Shown here: piece after piece, positions 29,076 to 36,881 of the stretch
Position numbering within the stretch: the first letter of the stretch is position 1
Layout of the letters: the number at the start of each line of letters is the position of its first letter
Assembly (NCBI GenBank): GCA_016212005.1
Contig: JACRHP010000016.1
Coordinates: forward strand, 1 to 61,626
DNA length: 61,626 bases
Reading direction: 5' to 3'
Origin: Candidatus Omnitrophota bacterium
GTDB lineage: Bacteria > Omnitrophota > Gorgyraeia > Zapsychrales > Zapsychraceae
The notes under the pieces: generated by a model
What the model saw: only the letters and a program-made list of their open reading frames with translations
Database searches by the model: none
Told to the model about the DNA's origin: nothing
Position numbers and translations under genes: made by a program

Positions 29076-29439
29076 GCCCCGCGCGGGCGTAGTCGTCTTC
29101 CAGCCGGATAATGTCTTTTTCGGAAAGCTCTCCACCATTGGCATGGACCGCCACCTCGATAAAGACCAATTTGCTCTTGCCGGTGTTGCCGATGCGGTGG
29201 ACCGCTCTTACCGGGATATCCAGGACATCCCCGGCGCCGACCTTTTTTTTCCGGCCGTTGATGACGGCCAGTCCCCGTCCGCTGACGATGTTCCATTTTT
29301 CGGAGCGATGGGCATGCTTTTGCAGGCTTAGCCGGGCCCCGGGGTTTACTTCCACCCGCTTGACCCACACGCCGGCTTCTTGAAATAATTTGATGTAATT
29401 GCCCCACGGGCGGCTGGTAAAATTGATCGTGATATCCAT
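29056..29439 (-). CDS. cupin, mannose-6-phosphate isomerase type II-like
   Basis: PWGNYIKLFQEAGVWVKRVEVNPGARLSLQKHAHRSEKWNIVSGRGLAVING...VHRIGN. Confidence 0.88.
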   Translation of the reverse strand: MDITINFTSRPWGNYIKLFQEAGVWVKRVEVNPGARLSLQKHAHRSEKWNIVSGRGLAVINGRKKKVGAGDVLDIPVRAVHRIGNTGKSKLVFIEVAVHANGGELSEKDIIRLEDDYARAGLKTAKA

Positions 29440-29454
29440 TTCTTCCTTTCTGAA

Positions 29455-29865
29455 TTATAAGTGTTTGAGGACCGCGTTGAGGACGATATGGGATTTCGTT
29501 TCATCGCCCAGGATGCCGACGCGTATCTTCAGTTTGGAGGAACGTTCGGTAAAGGCCCGGATGTCGATCGAACCTTTTTCCCCATCGTCAAATTCAAACT
29601 TGATCCTGGCCACGTGGCGGCGGATCTCGTCGGAACGTATGACGCATTTGATGTCGCGAAGCGCCCGCTGGCTGGCCTTGTGAAGGTCCGCGACGGGTTT
29701 GTCGAAATTTTGCTCGAGGCTGCCCTTGACCCAGGCCACCCCGCCCGCCCCGGCCGCGGCGCCGACTAAAAGAGCGAAACAGCCGCTGGTCGTCATCACG
29801 GCCCCCGCGAGCAACACGGCCAATCCGATGGAGGAGAATTGTTTTTTCATGCGTTTCCCTTTCAT
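29455..29865 (-). CDS. DUF3568-like lipoprotein
   Basis: lipobox-like VMTTSGCFALLVGAAAGAGGVAWVKGSLE; AL...DIKCVIRSDEIRRHVARIKFEFDDG. Confidence 0.7.
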   Translation of the reverse strand: MKGKRMKKQFSSIGLAVLLAGAVMTTSGCFALLVGAAAGAGGVAWVKGSLEQNFDKPVADLHKASQRALRDIKCVIRSDEIRRHVARIKFEFDDGEKGSIDIRAFTERSSKLKIRVGILGDETKSHIVLNAVLKHL

Positions 29866-31142
29866 GACTTAAAGAATTCTTTTAGTTCCGACGATAATTG
29901 TCCCAGATCTTTACGGGTGTGCACGCCCGAGACAAAAAAGGCTTCCAAATCCGCCGGCGGCCAGTAGATGCCTGCGTTCAAAAGATGCTGGAACAGCCGG
30001 GTGTAACGTTCGCCTCCGGCGGCGGCTTGCGCGTCGGCGTAATTAAGGACCGGTTTTTTGCGGAACCGGATGCTCATCATCGACTGGTAATGGGCGATGT
30101 GCGCCGGAATATCCTGGGCTTGAAAATAGCCGTTGATGTCTTCGGCAAACGCCGCGCAGCGGTCATTGAGCCGCTGGTAAAATGCCGCGTTCAACAGCCG
30201 CAGTCCCGCCAGCCCGGCGCGCATCACCACAGGGTTGCCCGCGAACGTTCCGGCCTGGTAAACGCCGCCCAGCGGGGCCAGGCATTGCATGATGTCTTCA
30301 CGCCCGCCGTAGGCGCCCACGGGAAAGCCCGCGCCGATGATCTTTCCCAGGCAGGTCAGGTCGGGGGTGATCCCGTAATCCGCCTGCACGCCGCCGGGGT
30401 TCGTGCGGAACCCCGTCATCACCTCGTCAAAGATTAGGACAATACCATATTGTTTGGTCAGTTCCCGCAGTCGCTTCAGGAATTCCGGCGAGGCCGGGAT
30501 AACGCCCATGTTGCCCGCGACGGGTTCGATGATGACGCACGCGACCCGGTCTTTGTGTCTGGCCAGCGTTTCTTCCAGCGTTGGCGCGTCATTATACGGC
30601 AAGCTGATGGTGTTATCGGTGTGGTTTTGCGGGATCCCCAGGCTCGAGGATCTTTTCAACTGCGCCACCCCCGATCCGGCCATGGTTAACAGGTCGTCGA
30701 AATGCCCATGGTAACAGCCGTCGAACTTGACGAGCAGGTCACGGCCCGTGAACCCGCGGGCGAGGCGGATGGCGCTCATCGTCGCCTCGGTGCCGGAATT
30801 GACGAAACGGACCAGTTCCATCGAAGGCACGCACCGCGTGATGTGTTGGGCGATCTCGATCTCTTCGCGGGTGGTCGTGCCGAAACTTGTTCCCTTTTCA
30901 ACGGTTTTCTTCGCCGCCAGAATGACGTTGGGATGGGCGTGGCCCAGGATAAGAGCCCCCCACGAGAGGCAGTAGTCCGTATAAGAATTATTGTCGTAAT
31001 CGTAAAGTTTGGCCCCGCGGCCGTATTTCATCACTAAAGGATGCCCGCCCACGCCTTTAAAGGAACGCACGGGGCTGTTGACGCCACCGACGAGGACTTT
31101 TTGGGCCTGCTGGAAATATTCTTGGGAGTGTTGAGTACGCAT
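29862..31142 (-). CDS. hemL: glutamate-1-semialdehyde 2,1-aminomutase
   Basis: VLVGGVNSPVRSFKGVGGHPLVMKYGRGAKLYDYDNNSYTDYCLSWGALILGHAHP; LLVKFDGCYHGHFDDLL; IIFDEVMTGFR-type PLP motif. Confidence 0.97.
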   Translation of the reverse strand: MRTQHSQEYFQQAQKVLVGGVNSPVRSFKGVGGHPLVMKYGRGAKLYDYDNNSYTDYCLSWGALILGHAHPNVILAAKKTVEKGTSFGTTTREEIEIAQHITRCVPSMELVRFVNSGTEATMSAIRLARGFTGRDLLVKFDGCYHGHFDDLLTMAGSGVAQLKRSSSLGIPQNHTDNTISLPYNDAPTLEETLARHKDRVACVIIEPVAGNMGVIPASPEFLKRLRELTKQYGIVLIFDEVMTGFRTNPGGVQADYGITPDLTCLGKIIGAGFPVGAYGGREDIMQCLAPLGGVYQAGTFAGNPVVMRAGLAGLRLLNAAFYQRLNDRCAAFAEDINGYFQAQDIPAHIAHYQSMMSIRFRKKPVLNYADAQAAAGGERYTRLFQHLLNAGIYWPPADLEAFFVSGVHTRKDLGQLSSELKEFFKS

Positions 31143-31146
31143 TGTT

Positions 31147-31229
31147 TCAAGTCACCATGTCACCAAGACACAATGTCACACGTAAAAGATTTTACCTGTG
31201 ACCTGGTGACTTTGTGACCTTGCGACCGC
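31147..31229. repeat. hairpin of degenerate 8-mer repeats (class GGTCACAA)
   Basis: caagtcac catgtcac caagacac aatgtcac ... cctgtgac ctggtgac tttgtgac cttgcgac. Confidence 0.8.
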
Positions 31230-31233
31230 TTGG

Positions 31234-32232
31234 TTATTTTAACCATCGTAGCGCGTCTTGCGCGTGGTAGCTGACAATGATTTTCGCCCCGGCCCGTTTG
31301 ATGGACGTGAGGGTCTCCAGGACAACCGCTTTTTCATCGACCCAGTTTTTGGCGGCGGCCGCCTTGACCATGGAATATTCGCCGCTCACGTTATAGGCGG
31401 CAACGGGGACGTTTAAACGCCGGCGCAAAAGCGCCACCACATCAAGATATGCCAGGGCGGGTTTGACCATCACGATATCCGCCCCTTCCGTCACGTCCTG
31501 TTCGGCTTCTTTCAACGCCTCGCGCTGGTTGGCCGGGTCCATCTGGTACGTCTTGCGGTCGCCGAAATTGGGCCTCGAATCCGCGGCCTCGCGGAAAGGG
31601 CCGTAATAGGCCGAGGCGTATTTGACCGCGTAGGAAAGGATGGCGACGCCGGTGAATTTGTTTTTATCGAGTCCGGCGCGGATCCTGCCGACCCGAAAGT
31701 CCATCATGTCCGACGGCGCGACGATGTCCGCTCCGGCCGCGGCGTGCGCCAGCGCCATCCTGGCCAGTAAAGGGAGCGACAGATCGTTATCAATGACACC
31801 GCCTTTGACCACACCGCAATGGCCGTGCGTCATGTAGGCGCACAGGCAGACGTCGGTGGCCACCAGAAGATCGGGGAACTCTTTTTTAATTTGCCGGATC
31901 GCTTTGGGGACGACACCGGCCGCGGCGTACGCCTGGCTGGCGGCATTGTCTTTTTTATTCGGGATGCCGAATAAAAGGCACGCCTGGCCGCCGGCTTTGC
32001 GGTAAGCCGCAACGGCCTTGAGCAGAAGGTCCGGCGAATACCGGAAGATCCCCGGCATCGAGGCGATGGGTTCCTTCTTGTTGCTCCCTTCGACGACAAA
32101 AAAAGGCTGGATGAGATCGTCGGGCGTGAGCGTTGTCTCGCGCACGAGGTTACGCAGCGTTGGTGACGCCCGCAACCGGCGGTATCTGTTTCGTCGTTCG
32201 TACTTCGTATCTCGTATCTCGTTGGGTGTCAT
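31234..32232 (-). CDS. hemB: porphobilinogen synthase
   Basis: RYRRLRASPTLRNLVRETTLTPDDLIQPFFVVEG; SDMMDFRVGRIRAGLD; MVKPALAYLDVVALLRRRLNVPVAAYNVSGEYSMVKAAA. Confidence 0.95.
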   Translation of the reverse strand: MTPNEIRDTKYERRNRYRRLRASPTLRNLVRETTLTPDDLIQPFFVVEGSNKKEPIASMPGIFRYSPDLLLKAVAAYRKAGGQACLLFGIPNKKDNAASQAYAAAGVVPKAIRQIKKEFPDLLVATDVCLCAYMTHGHCGVVKGGVIDNDLSLPLLARMALAHAAAGADIVAPSDMMDFRVGRIRAGLDKNKFTGVAILSYAVKYASAYYGPFREAADSRPNFGDRKTYQMDPANQREALKEAEQDVTEGADIVMVKPALAYLDVVALLRRRLNVPVAAYNVSGEYSMVKAAAAKNWVDEKAVVLETLTSIKRAGAKIIVSYHAQDALRWLK

Positions 32233-32402
32233 TGGGGATCCTGGCGTTTTCTTTTTAGTTCAAGCCGGATGGCTTTCACGCGTTTGCTGGATGTGCGCAG
32301 CATGAATTCATGCATTTGCTGGAGCCACTCCAGTTTCCTTTGGGGCGATATTTTCATAAACCGCCGGAGGCGCTGGTCGTGCGTTTCCCATTCAAAGATC
32401 AT
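32229..32402 (-). CDS. 57-aa small protein paired with nucleotidyltransferase (not in supplied ORF track)
   Basis: MIFEWETHDQRLRRFMKISPQRKLEWLQQMHEFMLRTSSKRVKAIRLELKRKRQDPQ*; ATGA overlaps with both neighbours. Confidence 0.65.
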   Translation of the reverse strand: MIFEWETHDQRLRRFMKISPQRKLEWLQQMHEFMLRTSSKRVKAIRLELKRKRQDPQ

Positions 32403-32899
32403 TTGTGCCGCCCCCGGAGCATTTTGATCCGCTTCAGGTCCTCAATATCCAGCTTGTCCACCGGCCGGTTGGACTTTTTTTTCATCGTGATGAGATGTTC
32501 AACCGAGATAACCGGTAATGTCAGGCGCCCGCATTTGATGGTCAAGGCCGTTTTTCGGGCCTTTTCGTAGGAAACGGGCGTTTCAATGATAATATCGACT
32601 TCTTTAAGCTCCTGATCTTTGTAGAAATTAAAGGCTTTCATATGTTTGTTTTGAACCCAGTCCCTTCGCGTTGCCTTATCGGCCATACCCATGGGATCGA
32701 CGGGTTGCTTGACTTTGTATCCGTTCTTCGTAAGAATCTTGATAACTTTTTTCAGATTTTGGTCGCTCATTTCCACCAGGACATCCATATCAGCCGTGTT
32801 TCTTAAGGATCCCAGGATGTTAAGTGCCATTCCTCCCACCAGGACGTATTTTATTTTTTGTTTCTGAAATTCCCGCAAAATTTCTTCGTAGATGATCAA
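32399..32899 (-). CDS. nucleotidyltransferase (AbiEii/DUF6036-like)
   Basis: KYVLVGGMALNILGSLRNTADMDVLVEM; TTG start overlaps upstream stop (TTGA). Confidence 0.75.
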   Translation of the reverse strand: MIIYEEILREFQKQKIKYVLVGGMALNILGSLRNTADMDVLVEMSDQNLKKVIKILTKNGYKVKQPVDPMGMADKATRRDWVQNKHMKAFNFYKDQELKEVDIIIETPVSYEKARKTALTIKCGRLTLPVISVEHLITMKKKSNRPVDKLDIEDLKRIKMLRGRHK

Positions 32900-34956
32900 T
32901 GCGCGCTCCTCAACTCTTCAAAGTCCGTATAGCCGGCCTCGCGCAAAAAAGCGCTGGTCGCGGCCCCGCGGCTTAAGATCCGCCAATGTCTGGGAATAGC
33001 CCCGTACGCGGCCAGGAAATTACGCGCCGTCGACGGACTGGTAAAGACAACCTGGTCGATCGCCGCCTCCGGGACCGGCAGCGGACGTTTTGCCGGCGGC
33101 GTGTTGTCGTAGACGGTCAATTCGTCTACCTGGGCCCCTTGCTTGGTCAGGTTGCGTTTCAGAAAAGGGTTAGGCAGCGCCGAGCGCGGGAAAAGGATTT
33201 TTTTGCTGCGTAGTTTCAGCTTCCCGGCCATTTCCTGAAAAAGTCCCTCGCTTGTTTCGACCTTGGCAACCAGCGTGGCGGAAACGCCTTCCTGCGCCAG
33301 CGCCTTGGCTGTTGCCCGCCCGATGGCGACAAATGTCTTTTGGCTTATTTTTTTTGCCGCATACCCCTTCTTGACCAGCAGTTCAAAAAAGTATTTCACC
33401 CCGAACTTGCTGGTGAAAAGGATTATATCGTAATTGACGAGATTCGTCAGCAACGTTTTTATCCGGCCGGCCGTCAGCTTCGCCGGCGTGATTTCGATCA
33501 TCGGGAAAGGGACCACCTCGCCGGCCGCGCGCAACTGCGCTGGGTCGCTGCCGGTATACAGGACGCGCGGCGCCGGGGCGGGCCGGTAAAACCGCAGCGT
33601 CTCGCCGGCAATGATCAAAACCGGCGGTTCCAGCGGTTCATCTTTCACTTTTTGCCGGATGTCCGCCAGCGTCCCTCGGACGATTTTTTCTTCAGGGCAA
33701 GTCCCTTTGGAAATGATCATAACCGGGGTTTGCGTGCTCCAGCCGGCGGTTTCAAGTGAGTGGACGATCTGTTCCAGTTTGGTCAGGCCCATTAAGAAAA
33801 CCAGCGTGCCGGCTTTGGGGATGTCTAAAAGGTTTTCTTTTGTGTCTTTTTCCCCTTGCTGGTAGCCGCTGACAAACGCGACCGAGGAAGAAACCTCGCG
33901 GGCCGTCAAAGGGATCCCTAGCCGCGAAGGGATCCCCGTGGCCGAACTGACGCCAGGGATGACTTCGACGTGAATGTGGTATTGGCGCAGATATTCGATC
34001 TCATCGGCGCCGCGGCCGAAGATCAAAGGGTCCCCGCCTTTAAGCCGTACGACTGTTTTGCCTTGCATCGCTTTCTGGCGTAAAAGGCGGTTCAGCTCAT
34101 CCTGCGGCATCGCGTGGGCGCCTTTGCGTTTGCCGGCGTAAATCTTTTCCGCTTCCGGCGCGTGCTTGAGGAGTTTTTGGGAGACCAGATAATCATAAAA
34201 AACGCAGTCGGCCGACGCCAGGGCACGGACGCCTTTGACCGTGATCAGTTGCGGGTCTCCGGGCCCGGCCCCGACGAGAATAACGCGGCCGTAGCCGGCG
34301 CGCGCGTCGATGGGCGTCAACAGCGCGCGCAGCCGGGCGTCGCCCGCGCGTCCGGTGACGGCGAGTTGTCCCTGCAGCGGTGTGGCCTCCCAGGGCAGAA
34401 TGTCCTGGATGAGATGTTCCAGCCCCAGGCGTTTGAGCGCGACCGTGGCCACAATGATCCCGTCGCAGTAGCCGTCCTTCATTGTCTGGATCCGTTCCTG
34501 GATGGTGCCGCGGATGTCGAGGGTCTGGATGTCCGGCTTCAGACGTTTGACCTGTTCCAGGCGCAAGGCGCTGCTGGTGGCCACGCGCGCGCCCGCGGGC
34601 AGCTGGTCAAAAGGAATTTTCCCGACGAACGCGTCCGTTTCATCCGGGCTTTGCGTCAGCGCGAGAACGGTTATCCCTTCCCGCATCTGTTGCGGGAGGT
34701 CCTTGGCGCTGTGGATGGCTACGTCGATCTCCCCGGACAGCAGGGCTTCGTCGAGCGCGTCGGTAAAAAAATCGTCGCCGGCGTTGGCCGTCAAGGACGT
34801 CGTCTTGTCCTGGTCGCCGCGGGTGGTGTAAGTTTTATGTTCAAGTTTGACCTGGACCCCTCGGGCGGTCAAAAGGGCCTGGACCTCTTCGACCTGGACC
34901 AGGGCCAGCCGGCTGGCGCGGGAACCAACTTTGATTATTAAAGGATTAGAAAGCAT
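32896..34956 (-). CDS. HemC(N-terminal domains)-CobA-HemD trifunctional fusion
   Basis: IKVGSRASRLALVQVEEV...DVAIHSAKDLP (HemC); GRVILVGAGPGDPQLITVKGVRALASADCVFYDYLV...VVRLKGGDPLIFGRGADE (CobA); C-terminal uroporphyrinogen-III synthase-like region. Confidence 0.9.
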   Translation of the reverse strand: MLSNPLIIKVGSRASRLALVQVEEVQALLTARGVQVKLEHKTYTTRGDQDKTTSLTANAGDDFFTDALDEALLSGEIDVAIHSAKDLPQQMREGITVLALTQSPDETDAFVGKIPFDQLPAGARVATSSALRLEQVKRLKPDIQTLDIRGTIQERIQTMKDGYCDGIIVATVALKRLGLEHLIQDILPWEATPLQGQLAVTGRAGDARLRALLTPIDARAGYGRVILVGAGPGDPQLITVKGVRALASADCVFYDYLVSQKLLKHAPEAEKIYAGKRKGAHAMPQDELNRLLRQKAMQGKTVVRLKGGDPLIFGRGADEIEYLRQYHIHVEVIPGVSSATGIPSRLGIPLTAREVSSSVAFVSGYQQGEKDTKENLLDIPKAGTLVFLMGLTKLEQIVHSLETAGWSTQTPVMIISKGTCPEEKIVRGTLADIRQKVKDEPLEPPVLIIAGETLRFYRPAPAPRVLYTGSDPAQLRAAGEVVPFPMIEITPAKLTAGRIKTLLTNLVNYDIILFTSKFGVKYFFELLVKKGYAAKKISQKTFVAIGRATAKALAQEGVSATLVAKVETSEGLFQEMAGKLKLRSKKILFPRSALPNPFLKRNLTKQGAQVDELTVYDNTPPAKRPLPVPEAAIDQVVFTSPSTARNFLAAYGAIPRHWRILSRGAATSAFLREAGYTDFEELRSAH

Positions 34957-34967
34957 GTGTTGGGAAT

Positions 34968-35402
34968 TTATTTATTCATGTGTTCCATCTCAACCTTGAG
35001 CGAGGCCAGGGTCAGGCGCACATCGAGGAAAAAGAACGCCAGCGAGGCAATGAGGCATAGCAGGCTTAACATAAAGAAGATTTTGATCAGGGCGATAAAC
35101 TGAAAGTTGAACGCCAGCGACGAAAAAAGCATGAGCATGACCGAAGCCACGAAGAACATGCTGACCGAGACCAAGGCGATGGCCGTCTGCAGAAGCCGGC
35201 CGCGCCGGTAGAGGATGTCCACCTGGGCCTTTATGAGGAGGATTTCGTCAGCGGGGGCGTGTTTTAAACTGACGCTGAAAGAACGGATGCGGTCGATGGT
35301 ACGCCCCAGGCGGTTGGTCATCGTCAAAAGGATAAGCCCCAGCCCCGAGATGAGGATACAGGGGGCGACCGCGGCCTGCAGGCTTTGGATCAGGTTTTCC
35401 AT
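34968..35402 (-). CDS. DUF2721-like membrane protein
   Basis: VAPCILISGLGLILLTMTNRLGRTIDRIR; three TM segments. Confidence 0.75.
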   Translation of the reverse strand: MENLIQSLQAAVAPCILISGLGLILLTMTNRLGRTIDRIRSFSVSLKHAPADEILLIKAQVDILYRRGRLLQTAIALVSVSMFFVASVMLMLFSSLAFNFQFIALIKIFFMLSLLCLIASLAFFFLDVRLTLASLKVEMEHMNK

Positions 35403-35404
35403 GA

Positions 35405-36031
35405 TTACTTCGCCTCCAACGCTTTCAGTTTTTTAAGGACATACAGACGTATCGTTTTTTCCGGGATTCGTCCGGCCCACCAGAGTGCTTTTTTGAAACT
35501 GAATTCCGGCGGGAAATGCAATTCCGGGAAATGCCCGAATTGTTTTTTTCTTCGGCTCGATAGGTACAAGCTGTCGATCAATGCCTTTTCCGGTTCAGCG
35601 ACAAGAAAATTTCCGTCGTCTTTATACCAGTCAAAACCGCCGAAGAATGCCGGGGCGATCTGATGGACGGAAAAAACGCCCGCTCCGGTACGAATGGTTT
35701 TCGAATGTGAAGTGGAAGCGAGGGTTATCACCTGGGGGATCTGTTCAACGATCCTGTGCAGATGCAGCGCGCTGATAAACGATACATAAACACGCTGGCG
35801 GGGGAACAGACAAGGGATGATCTCAAAGGGAGAAAACGCCTTGGGGCCGGCCTCTGCCCACACCCCGCGGGATATCCGGGTGGCGAGGCCCTGGCGCGCC
35901 AGACGGTTCAGACTTTGGACAACGGTTGATGCCGATTTGCCGGATAGCGAAACCAGGTCATGGGTTGTAAAAACTGTCTGCCCCAGCTTTTTGATAAAGA
36001 CCATGATATTTTGGGAATTATCTGTTTTCAT
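35405..36031 (-). CDS. AbiEi-like antitoxin, downstream of its toxin
   Basis: KLGQTVFTTHDLVSLSGKSASTVVQSLNRLARQGLATRISRGVWAEAG; AEPEKALIDSLYLSSR. Confidence 0.72.
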   Translation of the reverse strand: MKTDNSQNIMVFIKKLGQTVFTTHDLVSLSGKSASTVVQSLNRLARQGLATRISRGVWAEAGPKAFSPFEIIPCLFPRQRVYVSFISALHLHRIVEQIPQVITLASTSHSKTIRTGAGVFSVHQIAPAFFGGFDWYKDDGNFLVAEPEKALIDSLYLSSRRKKQFGHFPELHFPPEFSFKKALWWAGRIPEKTIRLYVLKKLKALEAK

Positions 36032-36806
36032 TTTTAAACTCTTCCAGAAAACGGACTGTCCTGAGCCTGATGCCATCCCATGCCCCGGGCGAAGAATATG
36101 CTTTTTGATCTTCATCTCCGAGATAGGCGACAACCGTGTCCCTGAATTGAGGGAAATCTACCAGGAAGACATTGTCACAGGCTGTTTTAAGGACCGTTGG
36201 GGCGGGATGAAAAGATTTGGCCGGGGCCCTGTCGCGTTGGGAACTGAGGAGAAAAAGATCGAATATATCACGGGCCTGTATAACAGACCTTTGCGCTAGC
36301 GCTTGGATTTTTTGCGCGACAGCCGAGGCCGCATCATAGTGCGGGACAAGTAACGGCGCCATTTTATAAGAGCGCAAAATCGAGCTGGATACCGGTTCGA
36401 CGAGCACGCGCCCTTTCATTCCCCGTCTTGAAAATTCTATTTTGGTGAACAGGTCTTCCCCGGCCGTCGTCAAAAGGTGGATCTTAAACCGCTGGGTGGT
36501 CTGGGTCTGCTTGGCCTTGGTGATCTCTGGAGGAACAACCCTTTCGATGCCGAAAGATTTGAGGCTGTCGGTCAACCCGCGGGCCGAGAGTATTTCCATG
36601 ACGGTTTTCTTAACCCGCTCGACCCTGACCCCGTGGATGTCGATGTCCATATCTTCCGAATAACGGATACTTTGAAAGAAAAATCTTAAGTTGGTCCCTC
36701 CTTTAAGGCAATAGCATTCCGTCTCCAGTTTTCTGCCGAACCAGCGCAGAAATTCCAGGTGAAAAACTTCTCTTGTCTGAAGCGGTGTAGAAATTTTGTT
36801 ATTCAT
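36018..36806 (-). CDS. AbiEii-type nucleotidyltransferase toxin-like protein
   Basis: YCLKGGTNLRFFFQSIRYSEDMDIDIHGV. Confidence 0.8.
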   Translation of the reverse strand: MNNKISTPLQTREVFHLEFLRWFGRKLETECYCLKGGTNLRFFFQSIRYSEDMDIDIHGVRVERVKKTVMEILSARGLTDSLKSFGIERVVPPEITKAKQTQTTQRFKIHLLTTAGEDLFTKIEFSRRGMKGRVLVEPVSSSILRSYKMAPLLVPHYDAASAVAQKIQALAQRSVIQARDIFDLFLLSSQRDRAPAKSFHPAPTVLKTACDNVFLVDFPQFRDTVVAYLGDEDQKAYSSPGAWDGIRLRTVRFLEEFKNENR

Positions 36807-36881
36807 ATTATGTAGTATATTTTATTTATAGATAAATTACAATACATAACTAGTGTTGGGTCTCTTAAACGGGGGAATGGA

